From assembly GCA_002559145.1 (NCBI GenBank), contig NTXX01000024.1, positions 1 through 60,310 of the forward strand: 60,310 nucleotides of DNA, in the 5' to 3' direction. Source of the DNA: Bacillus sp. AFS006103. GTDB lineage: Bacteria; Bacillota; Bacilli; Bacillales; Cytobacillaceae. Positions within the stretch are counted from its first letter, which is position 1; the number at the start of each line of letters is the position of its first letter. Of this stretch, positions 45,330 through 57,558 are shown in pieces. Under the pieces are notes generated by a model. The model was given only the letters and a program-made list of their open reading frames with translations, had not been told where the DNA came from and did no database searches. A program made the position numbers and the translations under genes.

Positions 45330-45749
45330 CTAGCGTTCCTCCTTTCTTTCATCCACAAATAAAAATGATCTTTGAATAAGCTCTTCTAAACGCACTATTT
45401 TACCAGTTAAATATAGATACCCCATCAATGCTTCAAAAGCTGTGCTGTAATGATAGGTTTGGACATCCGTGTTTTTAGGTACAGTCCCCGATTTCGCATT
45501 TCTACCGCGCATAACCACCGCTAGTTCCTCTTCATCAAGCAGTTGATCATCGATCATGTGAAAAAGAATTCGGCTTTGTGCTTTCGCCGACACGTAAGTG
45601 GTCCCTGTCCGATGCAACTGATTGGGCCTTACCTTTCCGCTATAGAGGAGGTGGCGCCTTACATACGTTTCATAAATGGCGTCACCCATGTAGGCAAGGG
45701 CGAGACTATTCAATTGTTTAACATCGATTGTATTTTGATATTCAAGCAT
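45330..45749 (-). CDS. mrnC: Mini-ribonuclease 3 (Mini-III)
   Basis: Mini-III matures 23S rRNA ends in Bacillus. It is an RNase III catalytic domain without a dsRNA-binding domain, which fits the 139-aa length. The signature [20 protein letters not shown] and the later [13 protein letters not shown] carry the catalytic acidic residues. It lies 4 bp from cysS and is coupled to rlmB. Confidence 0.94.
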   Translation of the reverse strand: MLEYQNTIDVKQLNSLALAYMGDAIYETYVRRHLLYSGKVRPNQLHRTGTTYVSAKAQSRILFHMIDDQLLDEEELAVVMRGRNAKSGTVPKNTDVQTYHYSTAFEALMGYLYLTGKIVRLEELIQRSFLFVDERKEER

Positions 45750-45752
45750 GAA

Positions 45753-47150
45753 TTAGCCTCTCTTCCACCTTGTACCCTGCGGTGTATCTTCTAAAATAAT
45801 ATTCATTTCTTTTAACTGGTCTCTAATTTGGTCAGACAATTGGAAGTTCCGGTCTTTCCGAGCCTGGATTCGCTTTTCAATCAGCGCATCGATCTCTTCG
45901 TCAAGCATTTCTTCTTTTTCAAATGTCAGCCCTAAGACATGGAATAACTCTTCAAATTGTGTTGTGAAAGCATCAATCACTTCAACCGCTGTATTTTTTT
46001 CTAAAAGATAATAATTAGCTAGTTTCGAGAGGTCAAATAAAACAGAAATAGCTTTTGCTGTGTTAAAATCATCATCCATTGCTTCAATGTATTCTTGGTG
46101 CAATTTTGCAATCTTTTCAAGCCATTCCTGATTTGTATCTGTTAAGTCCGTGCTAGCTTCTTTGCGATGCTTTAAGTTTTGATAGGAAGTTGTTAAACGT
46201 TCAAATGCTGCTCTCGTGCTCTCCAGTAATTCCTCGCTATAGTTAATCGGATTACGGTAATGAACTGATAACATGAAAAACCGTAACACTTGCGGATTAT
46301 GCTTTTTAATAATGTCATGAACAAGGACAAAATTCCCTAATGATTTAGACATTTTTTCATTGTCAATATTGATATAGCCATTGTGCATCCAGTAACGGGA
46401 AAATAACTTTCCTGACAAAGCTTCTGACTGAGCAATTTCATTTTCATGATGCGGGAAGGTTAAATCCTGTCCACCGGCGTGAATATCAATGGTTTCGCCC
46501 AAATACTTTTTCGCCATCGCGGAGCACTCGATATGCCAGCCGGGACGACCAAGTCCCCATGGGCTCTCCCAGTAGATTTCCCCTTCCTTAGCCGCTTTCC
46601 ATAAAGCAAAGTCTAAGTCGTCTTGTTTTCGGTCCCCGACTTCAATTCTTGCCCCTATCTGCAAGTCATCAATCGATTGATGCGATAGCTTTCCATAATC
46701 ATCAAATTTTCTTGTCCGGAAATAAACATCGCCGGCAGATTCATAGGCGTAGCCCTTTTCGACTAATTGACTGATGAAATCAATGATAATATCCATATTT
46801 TCCATTACCCGTGGGTGAACATCCGCCTTCTGGCAGCCTAATGCCGTCACATCTTCATAATAGGCATTAATAAATCTGTCAGCAATCGCCGGCACACTTT
46901 CGCCTAACTGATTGGCTGCTCGAATCAATTTGTCATCAACATCGGTGAAGTTAGAAACATAATGTACCTTATAGCCGCGATATTCCATATAGCGTCGAAC
47001 CGTATCAAAGACGATCGCCGGACGGGCATTACCGATATGAATATAATTATAGACCGTCGGACCGCAAACATACATTTTTACTTTTCCTTCTTCAAGCGGT
47101 ACGAACGTTTCCTTCTTGCGTGTTAGTGTATTATAAAGTTGAATGGCCAT
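45753..47150 (-). CDS. cysS: Cysteinyl-tRNA synthetase
   Basis: CysRS charges tRNA-Cys. The 465-aa class I enzyme has HIGN (in [11 protein letters not shown], about 31-41), KMSKSLGN, and zinc ligands in CGPTVY and WHIECSAMA, with HHENE following. Its start overlaps the end of cysE by 20 bp. Expression of both is expected to depend on the Cys T-box upstream. Confidence 0.97.
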   Translation of the reverse strand: MAIQLYNTLTRKKETFVPLEEGKVKMYVCGPTVYNYIHIGNARPAIVFDTVRRYMEYRGYKVHYVSNFTDVDDKLIRAANQLGESVPAIADRFINAYYEDVTALGCQKADVHPRVMENMDIIIDFISQLVEKGYAYESAGDVYFRTRKFDDYGKLSHQSIDDLQIGARIEVGDRKQDDLDFALWKAAKEGEIYWESPWGLGRPGWHIECSAMAKKYLGETIDIHAGGQDLTFPHHENEIAQSEALSGKLFSRYWMHNGYINIDNEKMSKSLGNFVLVHDIIKKHNPQVLRFFMLSVHYRNPINYSEELLESTRAAFERLTTSYQNLKHRKEASTDLTDTNQEWLEKIAKLHQEYIEAMDDDFNTAKAISVLFDLSKLANYYLLEKNTAVEVIDAFTTQFEELFHVLGLTFEKEEMLDEEIDALIEKRIQARKDRNFQLSDQIRDQLKEMNIILEDTPQGTRWKRG

Positions 47151-47799
47151 TGATTTTTATCCTTTCTCCTTTTAATTCTTCGAGTTCATGCATTAACTTA
47201 TCCAGATCATTTTGCATTTCTTTAAAGCGGTCTGCAACAGGGTCTGGCATGTCACAGTGGTCCAAGTCCCTGGTAATTCTTCTTCCATCCTGAATGACAA
47301 CTCTCCCGGGAATCCCAACTACCGTTGAATTAGGAGGAACTTCTCTCAATACAACCGAGCCGCCGCCAACTTTGGAGTTTTCCCCCACCGTTATTGAACC
47401 TAGTACCTTTGCACCTGTGGCAATCAGAACATTATCCTTAATCGTCGGATGCCGCTTTCCTTTTTCTTTACCCGTTCCACCAAGGGTCACCCCTTGATAT
47501 ATAGTTACATTATCCCCAATTTCACACGTTTCCCCTATAACGACACCCATACCATGGTCAATAAAAAATCTTCTGCCTATTTTTGCCCCGGGATGTATTT
47601 CAATTCCCGTAAAAAATCGGCTTACTTGTGATATAACCCTGGCAAGGAAAAATAATTTCCGATTAAAGAGTGCATGTGCGAGTCGATGTGACCAAATGGC
47701 ATGTAAGCCTGAATACGTCAAGATTACTTCTAAATGACTTCTTGCTGCCGGATCTTGTTCAAAAACAACCTCAACGTCCTCCCTCAACTTCTTGAACAT
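47131..47799 (-). CDS. cysE: Serine O-acetyltransferase
   Basis: CysE makes O-acetylserine, the direct precursor of cysteine. The 222-aa protein, from the ATG at 47797-47799 (GGGGG nine bases upstream; upstream in-frame ATGs are poorly placed), carries the N-terminal helical domain ([27 protein letters not shown]). A left-handed beta-helix of hexapeptide repeats follows, with [21 protein letters not shown] and [18 protein letters not shown]. It forms an operon with cysS under a T-box. Confidence 0.95.
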   Translation of the reverse strand: MFKKLREDVEVVFEQDPAARSHLEVILTYSGLHAIWSHRLAHALFNRKLFFLARVISQVSRFFTGIEIHPGAKIGRRFFIDHGMGVVIGETCEIGDNVTIYQGVTLGGTGKEKGKRHPTIKDNVLIATGAKVLGSITVGENSKVGGGSVVLREVPPNSTVVGIPGRVVIQDGRRITRDLDHCDMPDPVADRFKEMQNDLDKLMHELEELKGERIKINGHSTL

Positions 47800-47871
47800 T
47801 ACCATTCTCCCCCTTTTTATCAAGCGTAAGCGCCTTGGTACATCTTTCTAAGTTCAAACCATCTTTCTAAG

Positions 47872-48112
47872 AAAAAAAAAAACGCCTCTGTCTTAACGAC
47901 AGAGACGCTTATGCGCGGTTCCACTCTGATTAGACCGTAAAGCTCGTTCGAAAACGGAAGCTTACAACTGGTCTCACTCTACCTGTTAACGGATAGGTTC
48001 CGCCCATTTCTACTCGGAGTTGACTCCTTTCAAAACAGGGCTCAGAGGTGCATTTCAAAAAACGAGAGGCTTAAACCATTTTCAGCCGGTGATGGTTTTC
48101 TCTTTAAAGCGT
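47872..48112 (-). promoter_or_regulatory. Cysteine T-box riboswitch upstream of cysE-cysS
   Basis: On the minus strand the T-box sequence AGAGTGGAACCGCGC (47913-47927) is followed by a terminator: GCGTCTCTGTC/GACAGAGGCG (47882-47909) and a T-tract (47872-47880). The specifier loop contains GAAATGCACC with codon TGC (48050-48052), specifying cysteine. Uncharged tRNA-Cys should stabilise the antiterminator and switch on cysE and cysS. Confidence 0.92.
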
Positions 48113-48167
48113 CTTTTTTTTACTTATCCTCTTCTACACTTTTAGAAGTATGAAATTTCTTTCTTTT

Positions 48168-48196
48168 ACTATATTACATTTCTTCTACAATGTTAA
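48168..48196 (-). promoter_or_regulatory. Promoter of the T-box-cysE-cysS transcript
   Basis: On the minus strand TTAACA (48191-48196), a 17-bp spacer and TATAGT (48168-48173). The -35 overlaps the gltX stop codon. Confidence 0.7.
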
Positions 48197-49650
48197 CTAA
48201 TTATTTTACTAATTCTCATTTGAACTTTATCTTTCCCTAGCAACTCAATCGCTTGTGGAAGGTCAGGCCCGTGTGTTTGGCCCGTTACTGCCGCACGAAT
48301 TGGCATAAATAGGTTTTTGCCCTTTTGGCCCGTCGACTTTTGTACAGCCTTCATAGCTGCCTTAATTCCATCTGCACGGAAATTTTCAAGCTGATCTAGT
48401 TCATGAGAAAACGCCTTTAGCACTTCTGGAACGGTTTCTCCCGCTAATATCTCTTTCGTATCTTCTTCATAGACGGCATCTTCTCGGAAAAACATATCTG
48501 ATAATTCCACGATTTCAGCGCCATAGCTTAGTTTTTCCTGTAAAAGAGCGGCAAGTCCCTGCAGCCATTGGTATTGTTCATCAGTCATAATTTCACTGAT
48601 TCGCCCAGCTTTCATTAAGTGGGGCTTGACCAGATCAACGACACGGTTAAGCTCAATTTTTTTCATATATTGGTTGTTCATCCACAACAGCTTTTGCTTA
48701 TCAAATAGTGCCGGAGATTTCGATAAACGATTCGCATCAAAGATTTCAATAAACTCATTCTTAGAATAAATTTCTTCTTCACCTGCTGGCGACCAGCCAA
48801 GCAGTGTAATAAAGTTAAATAACGCTTCTGGGATATATCCCAGTTCTTCATATTGCTCAATAAATTGGATGATAGATTCATCACGCTTACTCAACTTTTT
48901 GCGGCTTTCATTGACAATCAAAGTCATATGTCCAAATATTGGCGGCTCCCAGCCTAATGCTTCATAGACCATCAATTGCTTAGGTGTGTTAGAAATATGA
49001 TCATCGCCACGAAGCACATGCGAGATTTTCATTAAATAATCGTCAATCGTTACCGCAAAGTTATAAGTCGGGGTACCATCTTTTTTAATGATGACCCAAT
49101 CGCCCATCCCTTCAGACTCAAACGAAACAGTTCCCTTTACCATATCATCAAATGTGTAGGTTTTTCCTTCAGGTACGAGGATACGGATGCTTGGCTGACG
49201 GCCTTCGCTTTCGAATTGGCTTCTTTGTTCATCTGTTAAATGACGGCATTTGCCTGAATAATGAGGTGTTTCTCCTCTTTCAGACTGAGCTTCCCGCTCT
49301 GCTTCAATCTCTGCTTCCGTACAATAACATTTATAGGCATGTCCATTGGCTAATAATTGATTATAGTATGTTTCATACATATCATTTCGTTCCGATTGAC
49401 GGTACGGGCCGTATTCGCCGCCGACATCGACACTCTCATCCCAATCCATGCCAAGCCATTTTAAATATTTTAACTGGCTTTCTTCGCCGCCTTCAATATT
49501 CCGCTTTTTATCGGTATCCTCAATACGGATGATAAATTTCCCGCCTTGATTGCGGGCAAATAAATAATTAAATAACGCTGTACGGGCGTTGCCAATATGT
49601 AAATGTCCCGTTGGACTTGGAGCATATCTTACACGAACTTCGTTTGACAT
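48193..49650 (-). CDS. gltX: Glutamyl-tRNA synthetase
   Basis: GluRS charges tRNA-Glu and, where GatCAB exists, misacylates tRNA-Gln. GGAGG seven bases before the ATG at 49648-49650 gives 485 residues ([15 protein letters not shown]). HIGN (in [13 protein letters not shown]), a Cys pair (KCYCTEAE) and KLSKR are present. It follows ispF by 107 bp with a likely promoter, and its stop overlaps the cysE promoter. Confidence 0.95.
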   Translation of the reverse strand: MSNEVRVRYAPSPTGHLHIGNARTALFNYLFARNQGGKFIIRIEDTDKKRNIEGGEESQLKYLKWLGMDWDESVDVGGEYGPYRQSERNDMYETYYNQLLANGHAYKCYCTEAEIEAEREAQSERGETPHYSGKCRHLTDEQRSQFESEGRQPSIRILVPEGKTYTFDDMVKGTVSFESEGMGDWVIIKKDGTPTYNFAVTIDDYLMKISHVLRGDDHISNTPKQLMVYEALGWEPPIFGHMTLIVNESRKKLSKRDESIIQFIEQYEELGYIPEALFNFITLLGWSPAGEEEIYSKNEFIEIFDANRLSKSPALFDKQKLLWMNNQYMKKIELNRVVDLVKPHLMKAGRISEIMTDEQYQWLQGLAALLQEKLSYGAEIVELSDMFFREDAVYEEDTKEILAGETVPEVLKAFSHELDQLENFRADGIKAAMKAVQKSTGQKGKNLFMPIRAAVTGQTHGPDLPQAIELLGKDKVQMRISKIIS

Positions 49651-49670
49651 CTTCATGCCTCCATTCTAGT

Positions 49671-49704
49671 AATGCGAAAGCGTCTGGGCGTTGTAGCTAG
49701 ACAG
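49671..49704. repeat. Copy of a GCGC-rich dispersed repeat
   Basis: GCGAAAGCG...GGGCG...TAGCTAGACA lies between gltX and ispF. It matches, in inverse orientation, the TGTCTAGCTACAGCGCC...GCGCTTTCGCTTTT element at 50265-50305. Confidence 0.55.
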
Positions 49705-49726
49705 CTTACCTTTTGATTTTAGGTCT

Positions 49727-49754
49727 ATTGTATCACTGTACATTTGACTGTAAA
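49727..49754 (-). promoter_or_regulatory. Candidate promoter of gltX
   Basis: On the minus strand TTTACA (49749-49754), a 16-bp spacer and TACAAT (49727-49732), about 80 bp upstream of gltX. Confidence 0.5.
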
Positions 49755-49757
49755 AGG

Positions 49758-50240
49758 TTAAATGTTAACCTTTTTTAACAAAACAGCTACCTGGGAAGCA
49801 ATACCTTCTCCTCTGCCGGTAAAGCCCAGCTTTTCTGTTGTGGTCGCCTTTACATTGATTTGTTCAGGTGCTGCCTCAAGTAATTCTGCAATCCTTATGC
49901 GCATTTGGTCAATATAAGGTGCCATTTTCGGCTTTTGAGCAATAATCGTACAATCGGCATTAACAAGTTCATAGCCTTTGTTCTTTACCAATTGCCACAC
50001 ATGCTCCATCAGCTTAGCCGAGTCAGCATCTTTGAAATTTGGATCAGTATCCGGAAAGTGTTTCCCAATGTCGCCTTCCCCAATCGCACCAAGGCAGGCA
50101 TCAGCAACAGTATGTAATAAAACATCGGCATCTGAATGACCGAGCAAGCCCTTTTCATAAGGTATGGTGATTCCACCTATAATTAACGGGCGCCCTTCTG
50201 TTAATTGATGAACATCAAAGCCCTGACCAATTCGAAACAT
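49758..50240 (-). CDS. ispF: 2-C-methyl-D-erythritol 2,4-cyclodiphosphate synthase
   Basis: IspF acts in the MEP isoprenoid pathway. The zinc-binding residues in [11 protein letters not shown] and [18 protein letters not shown], and the C-terminal [17 protein letters not shown], are complete. The second of two adjacent ATGs (50240) gives 160 residues and is well spaced from AAGGGG. It follows ispD, which makes its substrate's precursor, two steps earlier. Confidence 0.95.
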   Translation of the reverse strand: MFRIGQGFDVHQLTEGRPLIIGGITIPYEKGLLGHSDADVLLHTVADACLGAIGEGDIGKHFPDTDPNFKDADSAKLMEHVWQLVKNKGYELVNADCTIIAQKPKMAPYIDQMRIRIAELLEAAPEQINVKATTTEKLGFTGRGEGIASQVAVLLKKVNI

Positions 50241-50264
50241 CATTAAAAACCCCTTTTTCTTAAT

Positions 50265-50987
<723 letters not shown>

Positions 50988-50998
50988 CTATCTAGTAT

Positions 50999-52087
50999 CT
51001 ATAGTGCTTTTTCTAATAATTTGGGTTTAGCAAAAATCATACGTCCCGCGGATGTCTGAAGAACACTCGTGACAAGAACCTCAATTCTTTTACCGATATA
51101 TTCTCTTCCTTCCTCGACGACAATCATCGTACCGTCATCTAAATAGGCAACGCCTTGATGATATTCTTTTCCATCTTTAATGACTTGAACGGTTAATTCC
51201 TCACCAGGCAGGACTACAGGCTTGACGGCATTGGCTAAATCATTGATGTTTAGCACCGAAACATTTTGTAATTCACAAACTTTATTCAGGTTAAAATCAT
51301 TCGTAACTAAGATGCCATTTGTAATTTTTGCTAATTTAACGAGCTTTGAGTCCACTTCACTAATTTCCTCAAAATCTCCCTCATAAATTTCCACCTTAAT
51401 GGCGAGTTCCTTTTGAATTCGATTTAAGATATCCAAACCTCTCCGGCCGCGGTTTCGTTTCAACACATCGGAAGAGTCGGCAATATGCTGTAATTCTTCA
51501 AGTACGAATTGAGGAATGACAATGGTACCTTCCAAAAATCCCGTCTGACAAATATCGGCTACACGACCATCAATGATGACACTTGTATCTAATATTTTCA
51601 AAGGATGATTAACTTCCTTATCATTTTCTTCATCAGCGCCCTTTTTCTTATTACTGCGATTCCCAAAAAGACCTAAGAGCTCATCCCGTTTCTTGAATCC
51701 AACCTGAAAGCCCATATAACCAAACAAGATGGTAAGCAGGATTGGAGCAACGGCATTTAATATTGGGACCTGAACGGCATTAAGGGCAAAGCCGATTAAA
51801 AAGGCTACCAATAGGCCGAATATTAAGCCAACACTACCAAAAAGAACATCTGTCACAGGAACCTTTACTAAAGAATCCTCAGCCCACTTAATAAAATTAA
51901 AGACATAATCTACTGCCCAAAAGGTAATAAGATAAAAAATAATAGCACCTAAAACAGCAGTGATATACGAGTTGTTAATCAGGGGAATGTCATTGATATG
52001 AAGTAAATTGAACAATTCCGGTAATAATAAAATACCAAGCGTACCACCCATAATGAGGAAGCAAGCCTGCACAATACGTTTTAACAT
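50999..52087 (-). CDS. yacL: Membrane PIN-TRAM domain protein YacL
   Basis: YacL is conserved next to ispD-ispF in Firmicutes; a nuclease role is likely but its target is unknown. GGAGG seven bases before the ATG at 52085-52087 gives 362 residues. Four hydrophobic helices fill residues 1-140. A PIN domain follows ([48 protein letters not shown]), with the acidic residues expected for Mg2+. A TRAM RNA-binding domain ([33 protein letters not shown]) ends the protein. Confidence 0.9.
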   Translation of the reverse strand: MLKRIVQACFLIMGGTLGILLLPELFNLLHINDIPLINNSYITAVLGAIIFYLITFWAVDYVFNFIKWAEDSLVKVPVTDVLFGSVGLIFGLLVAFLIGFALNAVQVPILNAVAPILLTILFGYMGFQVGFKKRDELLGLFGNRSNKKKGADEENDKEVNHPLKILDTSVIIDGRVADICQTGFLEGTIVIPQFVLEELQHIADSSDVLKRNRGRRGLDILNRIQKELAIKVEIYEGDFEEISEVDSKLVKLAKITNGILVTNDFNLNKVCELQNVSVLNINDLANAVKPVVLPGEELTVQVIKDGKEYHQGVAYLDDGTMIVVEEGREYIGKRIEVLVTSVLQTSAGRMIFAKPKLLEKAL

Positions 52088-52221
52088 TCCTTCACCTCCT
52101 CTACTCATTATAAACATTTTCATGGAAATGAAACCTTAATTTCCAGATTATTTTTCAGTTACAAAATCGTATAAAAGATTATCTTGTTAGTTAAAATAAA
52201 TAGGTTTAGGATGTCTCCCCT

Positions 52222-52250
52222 AGGGTAACATTGGAAAAATTTTGTGTCAA
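52222..52250 (-). promoter_or_regulatory. Promoter of yacL-ispD-ispF
   Basis: On the minus strand TTGACA (52245-52250), a 17-bp spacer and TACCCT (52222-52227), in the disA-yacL gap, about 135 bp upstream of yacL. Confidence 0.65.
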
Positions 52251-52295
52251 ACGGTTGGATTTTTTTTACTTTCGTTAACCCAAAGTTTATTAACC

Positions 52296-53369
52296 CTAAA
52301 GATGACGGTCGGTGTATAACCGTTCTTTAATCAATTTAAAGCCTTCTTTGATCTTTTTAGCCCGAACTTCCCCGATTCCTTCTACATCATCTAGTTCTTC
52401 AACTGATGCAGAGATTATTTTGGAAAGCTCACCAAAACTGCTAATTAGATTTTCGATAATGATAGAAGGAAGCCTTGGTATTTTATGAAGAATTCGGTAG
52501 CCACGCGGACTTTTATTCTCATCCAGATGCACATAGCCGAGATATCCCATTAATTTCAAAAGAACCATATCCTCAATCGTACCGCTTGTAGCGATTGCCT
52601 GCATTTTTCCGAGCATGTCTCTTGCCTTGATGTCTCTGTCAAAGGCATAATCCTTGATAATGAGCATCGTCTCATCTTCTAGATCTGTGAGTATTTCATT
52701 CAATTGCAACCGAATGAGACGGCCTTCTGTTCCCAACTCATGTAAATAGGTTAACAGTTCATTCTTAATCTTTAAGACCATTTCAAACCGATGGAGAACA
52801 AGCAAAAAGTCGTTATAGGTAACTGACTCCTCAAACTCGAGAATACTCAAATTGGTAATACTTTGTTCCAATACCGTCTTATACTTTTCAAGTGTCTGTA
52901 TCGCTTGATTTGCTTTTGTTAAAATAACAGCAATATCTTTTAAGGCATAGCGGAAATTCCCTTGGTAGAGTGTAATGACATTTCTCCGTTGCGAAATCGC
53001 AATGACTAAAGCTTTGGTCTGCTTTGCCACTCTTTCAGCTGTGCGATGCCTCATTCCTGTTTCTGAAGAAGGAATATCGGAATCAGGAGCTAGCTGGGCA
53101 TTGGCAAAGAGAATTTTATTTCCTAATTCGTTGAGGATGATGGCACCGTCCATTTTTGCTAATTCATATAAAAAGCTAGGCGAAAATGGACAATTGATTT
53201 CAAAGCCGCCGTCAACGATGCTTTTTACTTTTTCGTTAAATCCAATGACAATGAGGCCCCCTGTGTTCGCACGGAGAACATTGTCGATTCCCTCGCGGAT
53301 GGGTGTACCAGGTGCAAGGAACTGTAAAATTTCACTTACGGTATGTTCACCTAGCTTTTTATTCTCCAT
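52296..53369 (-). CDS. disA: Diadenylate cyclase and DNA-integrity scanning protein DisA
   Basis: DisA makes c-di-AMP and scans DNA, delaying sporulation when it meets lesions. The 357-aa protein has the DAC domain with MDGAI and the [14 protein letters not shown] motif (residues about 75-120), a helical linker, and a C-terminal RuvA-like helix-hairpin-helix domain ([25 protein letters not shown]). It lies 3 bp after radA, whose product is a known DisA partner in B. subtilis. Confidence 0.96.
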   Translation of the reverse strand: MENKKLGEHTVSEILQFLAPGTPIREGIDNVLRANTGGLIVIGFNEKVKSIVDGGFEINCPFSPSFLYELAKMDGAIILNELGNKILFANAQLAPDSDIPSSETGMRHRTAERVAKQTKALVIAISQRRNVITLYQGNFRYALKDIAVILTKANQAIQTLEKYKTVLEQSITNLSILEFEESVTYNDFLLVLHRFEMVLKIKNELLTYLHELGTEGRLIRLQLNEILTDLEDETMLIIKDYAFDRDIKARDMLGKMQAIATSGTIEDMVLLKLMGYLGYVHLDENKSPRGYRILHKIPRLPSIIIENLISSFGELSKIISASVEELDDVEGIGEVRAKKIKEGFKLIKERLYTDRHL

Positions 53370-53372
53370 CTG

Positions 53373-54755
53373 CTACCCTCCCAACGCTGCTTTTAATGCT
53401 TCACTTACGTTCGAAACCCCAATGAGTTCAATTCCCTTTGGTCCCTTCCAGCCGCCAAGATTATTAGCCGGCAAGATGACCCGTTCAAATCCCAGCTTGG
53501 CCGCTTCCTGGACGCGCTGCTCAATCCTAGATACCCTTCTCACTTCACCGGTTAACCCGACTTCACCAATAATACAATCGGTTGGTCTTGTTGGTTTATC
53601 TTTATAACTCGAAGCAATACTCACAGATATGGCTAGATCAATCGCCGGTTCATCTAATTTTACGCCCCCTGCAACTTTCAAGTAGGCATCCTGATTTTGA
53701 AGGAGCATTCCGACTCGTTTTTCTAATACGGCCATCAATAGAGGCACACGGTTATGATCGATTCCAGTTGCCATTCTTCTTGGGTTCCCAAAACTAGTCG
53801 GGGATATCAATGCTTGAATTTCAACGAGGACCGGCCTTGTCCCTTCCATTGATGCCACTACCGTAGAGCCTGCGGCACCCCGTGAACGCTCTTCCAAGAA
53901 TATTTCTGAAGGATTGGCCACTTCTTCCAGACCTAATTCTTTCATTTCAAAAATTCCCATTTCATTGGTTGAACCGAAACGGTTTTTAACTGCCCTTAGA
54001 ATTCGGTAGGTATGGTGTCTTTCCCCTTCAAAATAGAGAACGGTATCCACCATATGCTCAAGCAACCGAGGACCCGCAATCGAGCCTTCCTTGGTTACAT
54101 GCCCGACAATAAAAATGGCTATCCCTTTGGTCTTCCCGATTCTCATTAATTCCGATGTACACTCACGAACTTGTGAAACACTTCCCGGTGCACTGGTTAC
54201 ATCTGGATGAAATACCGTCTGAATGGAATCAATGATCACAAAGCTTGGATTCGAATTATCAATGGTTCGGTTGATTTCCTCAAGATTCGTTTCAGCGTAG
54301 ACGAGGAGATTTTCAGAGGATATCCCTAATCGTTCCGCACGAAGCTTGGTTTGTCGCATGGATTCCTCTCCGGATATGTATAAAACCTGATTGCCTTTAT
54401 TGGCGAGTTGGGAAGATACTTGTAAGAGGAGTGTTGACTTACCGATTCCGGGGTCTCCGCCAATCAGCACTAAGGAACCCTTGACCACGCCCCCGCCAAG
54501 CACCCGGTTTAATTCATTTAAGTCCGTTAGAATCCTTGGTTCATTTTCCATCTCTATGGAGTTAATCGGCATAGGTTTAGCTAATAGTCCTGACCCGCTT
54601 TGGGAATGAGCAAAAGCACCTCTTCTAGTCGCACCGGTTACTTCTACTTCCTCAACCATCTTATTCCATTCACCACAGCCGGGACATTTACCCATCCACT
54701 TAGCTGACTCATACCCGCACTCTTGACACATAAACTTTGTTTTACGTTTTGCCAT
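53373..54755 (-). CDS. radA: DNA repair protein RadA/Sms
   Basis: RadA is a hexameric helicase that helps RecA-mediated branch migration. The 460-aa protein has an N-terminal C4 zinc motif ([21 protein letters not shown]), Walker [13 protein letters not shown] (about 93-104), the RadA-specific [15 protein letters not shown] and a Lon-protease-like C-domain. In B. subtilis it directly follows clpC; here 344 bp with a terminator and repeats separate them and I see no clear new promoter. Confidence 0.96.
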   Translation of the reverse strand: MAKRKTKFMCQECGYESAKWMGKCPGCGEWNKMVEEVEVTGATRRGAFAHSQSGSGLLAKPMPINSIEMENEPRILTDLNELNRVLGGGVVKGSLVLIGGDPGIGKSTLLLQVSSQLANKGNQVLYISGEESMRQTKLRAERLGISSENLLVYAETNLEEINRTIDNSNPSFVIIDSIQTVFHPDVTSAPGSVSQVRECTSELMRIGKTKGIAIFIVGHVTKEGSIAGPRLLEHMVDTVLYFEGERHHTYRILRAVKNRFGSTNEMGIFEMKELGLEEVANPSEIFLEERSRGAAGSTVVASMEGTRPVLVEIQALISPTSFGNPRRMATGIDHNRVPLLMAVLEKRVGMLLQNQDAYLKVAGGVKLDEPAIDLAISVSIASSYKDKPTRPTDCIIGEVGLTGEVRRVSRIEQRVQEAAKLGFERVILPANNLGGWKGPKGIELIGVSNVSEALKAALGG

Positions 54756-54784
54756 TCTTCTTCGATCCTCTCATACAGAAGTCC

Positions 54785-54990
54785 ACTAGCCGCTGGGCAC
54801 TGGAGCCAGATAGTTTTCTAAGTTCAAAAACTTATACTTTTTTTCTAAAAACAAAAGGCACAAGCACCCTATAGCGTGGACGCTATTTGCTGGGCGCTAG
54901 AGCCAGAATCTGTTGACTATTTCAAGGTTACCACACCTAATTTATTTTTTCACTTCAAAGCGCAAGCGCCCTGGAGCAGGACAATTTTCA
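54785..54990. repeat. Degenerate dispersed repeats between radA and clpC
   Basis: The 344-bp radA-clpC gap contains fragments of the GCGC-rich element: CTGGGCACTGGAGCCAGATAG, TTCTAAGTTCAAA, GGGCGCTAGAGCCAGAAT and CGCAAGCGCCCTGGAGCAGG. It also has an ATAGCGT/ACGCTAT palindrome. TCTAAGTTCAAA recurs upstream of cysE (about 47850). No gene is visible here. Confidence 0.55.
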
Positions 54991-55023
54991 AAGTCGAAAT
55001 TAATATACTTTCTTTCTTTTCTC

Positions 55024-55067
55024 GAAAAAAAGAGGTACACGATTTTGCTTTATTTACGTGTACCTCT
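55024..55067 (-). terminator. Terminator of the ctsR-clpC operon
   Basis: AGAGGTACACG and CGTGTACCTCT form a perfect 11-bp stem. On the minus strand it is followed by TTTTTTT (55024-55030). It lies 33 bp after the clpC stop, so most transcripts should end before radA. Confidence 0.9.
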
Positions 55068-55099
55068 GCATGGGTATAACAGCCTAATTGATTACCACT

Positions 55100-57541
55100 C
55101 TATTTGACCAAACTTGTTTTCTCAGCTGTTCGAACAGTGAATTCTCCATTGTCTACATCGATTACTGCATGCTGACCTGTTAATAATGTTCCTTTTAATA
55201 GTTCTTCAGAAAGCCGGTCTTCAATATGCTTTTGAATCGCACGGCGTAGTGGTCGTGCACCATACTCTGGATCATAGCCTTCTTCAGAAATTTTTGCCTT
55301 TGCCGCAGCTGTTAATTCTAAGGAAATATGCTGCTCCTTTAAGCGTTTAATTAACTGCTCTGATAACAAGGTGACAATTTCTTCAAGATGCTTTCTCTCT
55401 AACGCATGGAAAACAATAATTTCATCGATACGATTCAGGAATTCAGGACGGAAGGCTTTCTTTAATTCTCCCATTACTTTACCCTTCATATCTTTATAAT
55501 CCTGATCGCCATCTTGAATATTAAAGCCGACATACTTGTTCCGTTTGAGCGCTTCAGCACCAACATTGGAGGTCATAATCAAGACCGTATTACGGAAATC
55601 TACAGTTCTTCCTTTTGAATCTGTCAAACGGCCATCTTCAAGAACTTGGAGCAGGATATTAAATACGTCTGGGTGTGCCTTTTCAATTTCATCAAGCAAA
55701 ACAACAGAGTATGGCTTTCTGCGAACCTTTTCTGTTAATTGGCCGCCTTCTTCATAGCCGACATATCCTGGCGGTGAACCAACCAGACGGGATGTAGAAT
55801 GTTTCTCCATATACTCGGACATATCAATTCGAATCATCGCATCCTCATCACCAAACATAGCCTCAGCAAGAGCACGAGCTAATTCCGTTTTACCAACACC
55901 TGTAGGTCCTAAGAAAACGAAGGAACCAATTGGACGTTTTGGATCTTTTAATCCTGCTCTCGCACGGCGGACAGCCTTAGAAACTGCCTTAACAGCCTCC
56001 TCTTGACCAATGACACGAGAATGAAGAACTTCCTCTAAATTAAGCAGCTTCGTCATTTCTGTTTGAGCAAGCTTGGAAACAGGTACTCCGGTCCAGCTGG
56101 AAACAACACTGGCAATATCTTCAACGGTTACTTCATTATTTTCTTTCCCTTGCTTTTCTTTCCAGTTCTTCTTTGTCTCCTCGAGTTGTTCACGCAAACG
56201 CTGTTCCGTATCCCGTAAGGAAGCAGCCTTTTCGAATTCTTGACTCTGCACGGCAGAATCTTTTTCTTTTCGAACTTCCTCAAGCTTCACTTCTAATTCT
56301 TTTAAATTAGGTGGAGTCGTAAAGGAACGAAGACGAACCTTGGACCCTGCTTCATCGATTAGATCAATCGCTTTATCCGGCAAGAACCGATCAGAGATAT
56401 AGCGGTCTGATAATTTTACAGCTGCTTGAATGGCTTCATCCGTAATCGAGACACGGTGATGGGCCTCATAGCGATCACGTAAACCCTCTAAAATTTGAAT
56501 CGATTCTTCAGCCGTTGGTTCATCGACACGAATCGGCTGGAAACGTCGTTCAAGTGCTGCATCTTTTTCAATATATTTGCGATATTCATCGAGAGTAGTC
56601 GCACCGATACATTGAAGCTCCCCACGAGCAAGCGATGGCTTTAAGATATTGGAAGCATCAATAGCCCCTTCTGCACCACCAGCACCAATCAATGTGTGGA
56701 GCTCATCAATGAAAAGAATAATATTCCCGGCTTGGCGAATTTCATCCATAACTTTTTTTAGACGATCTTCAAATTCACCGCGATATTTTGTCCCTGCTAC
56801 GACTGTACCCATATCAAGGGTCATTACCCGTTTATCGCGAAGAATTTCTGGAACCTCATTATTAACAATTTGCTGGGCGAGTCCTTCAGCAATTGCTGTT
56901 TTACCAACTCCCGGCTCTCCAATTAATACCGGGTTATTTTTAGTCCGACGGCTTAGCACTTCTATTACACGTTGAATTTCCTTTCCACGTCCTATCACAG
57001 GATCAAGGCTTCCTTCACGTGCAATTGAGGTTAAATCACGGGCAAGGCTATCGAGTGTCGGCGTATTGGCACTAGCTGATGCTCCGCCTTGATGCCCGCC
57101 AGACTCATTACTTCCCAATAGTTGAAGCACCTGCTGTCTTGCCTTATTCAAACTAACACCCAGATTGTTTAGTACTCGGGCTGCGACCCCTTCACCTTCG
57201 CGGATTAAACCAAGGAGAATATGTTCTGTGCCGACATAGGAATGTCCTAATTTTCGTGCCTCATCCATTGATAATTCAATGACCTTTTTAGCTCTAGGAG
57301 TGTAGTGAATAGTTTGAGAAGCTTCCTGTCCTTTGCCAATTAAATTTTCTACTTCTTTTTGAATTTTTTCAGAACCTAACCCTAGTCCATAAAGGGCCTT
57401 TGCTGCTATCCCTTCGCCTTCTCGAGTTAAACCTAATAAAATGTGCTCTGTTCCAATATTATTATGGCCAAGACGAATGGCTTCCTCTTGTGCTAAAGCT
57501 AGAACCTTCTGCGCTCTTTCAGTAAAACGGCCGAACATCAT
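55100..57541 (-). CDS. clpC: AAA+ unfoldase ClpC
   Basis: ClpC feeds substrates to ClpP and, with MecA or McsB, controls competence, CtsR and general proteostasis. The 813-aa protein has two N-terminal Clp_N repeats, AAA1 ([13 protein letters not shown]), a middle coiled-coil/UVR region ([20 protein letters not shown]), AAA2 ([14 protein letters not shown]) and a VGF ClpP loop (KYVGFN). The start [21 protein letters not shown] matches B. subtilis. It is last in the CtsR operon. Confidence 0.98.
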   Translation of the reverse strand: MMFGRFTERAQKVLALAQEEAIRLGHNNIGTEHILLGLTREGEGIAAKALYGLGLGSEKIQKEVENLIGKGQEASQTIHYTPRAKKVIELSMDEARKLGHSYVGTEHILLGLIREGEGVAARVLNNLGVSLNKARQQVLQLLGSNESGGHQGGASASANTPTLDSLARDLTSIAREGSLDPVIGRGKEIQRVIEVLSRRTKNNPVLIGEPGVGKTAIAEGLAQQIVNNEVPEILRDKRVMTLDMGTVVAGTKYRGEFEDRLKKVMDEIRQAGNIILFIDELHTLIGAGGAEGAIDASNILKPSLARGELQCIGATTLDEYRKYIEKDAALERRFQPIRVDEPTAEESIQILEGLRDRYEAHHRVSITDEAIQAAVKLSDRYISDRFLPDKAIDLIDEAGSKVRLRSFTTPPNLKELEVKLEEVRKEKDSAVQSQEFEKAASLRDTEQRLREQLEETKKNWKEKQGKENNEVTVEDIASVVSSWTGVPVSKLAQTEMTKLLNLEEVLHSRVIGQEEAVKAVSKAVRRARAGLKDPKRPIGSFVFLGPTGVGKTELARALAEAMFGDEDAMIRIDMSEYMEKHSTSRLVGSPPGYVGYEEGGQLTEKVRRKPYSVVLLDEIEKAHPDVFNILLQVLEDGRLTDSKGRTVDFRNTVLIMTSNVGAEALKRNKYVGFNIQDGDQDYKDMKGKVMGELKKAFRPEFLNRIDEIIVFHALERKHLEEIVTLLSEQLIKRLKEQHISLELTAAAKAKISEEGYDPEYGARPLRRAIQKHIEDRLSEELLKGTLLTGQHAVIDVDNGEFTVRTAEKTSLVK

Positions 57542-57558
57542 ATTCTCTTCCTCCCCAC

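Noticed and set aside
54756..55023. A new promoter for radA
   Set aside because: No TTGACA-like and TATAAT-like pair with 16-18 bp spacing is found on the minus strand in this gap, so I do not annotate one.
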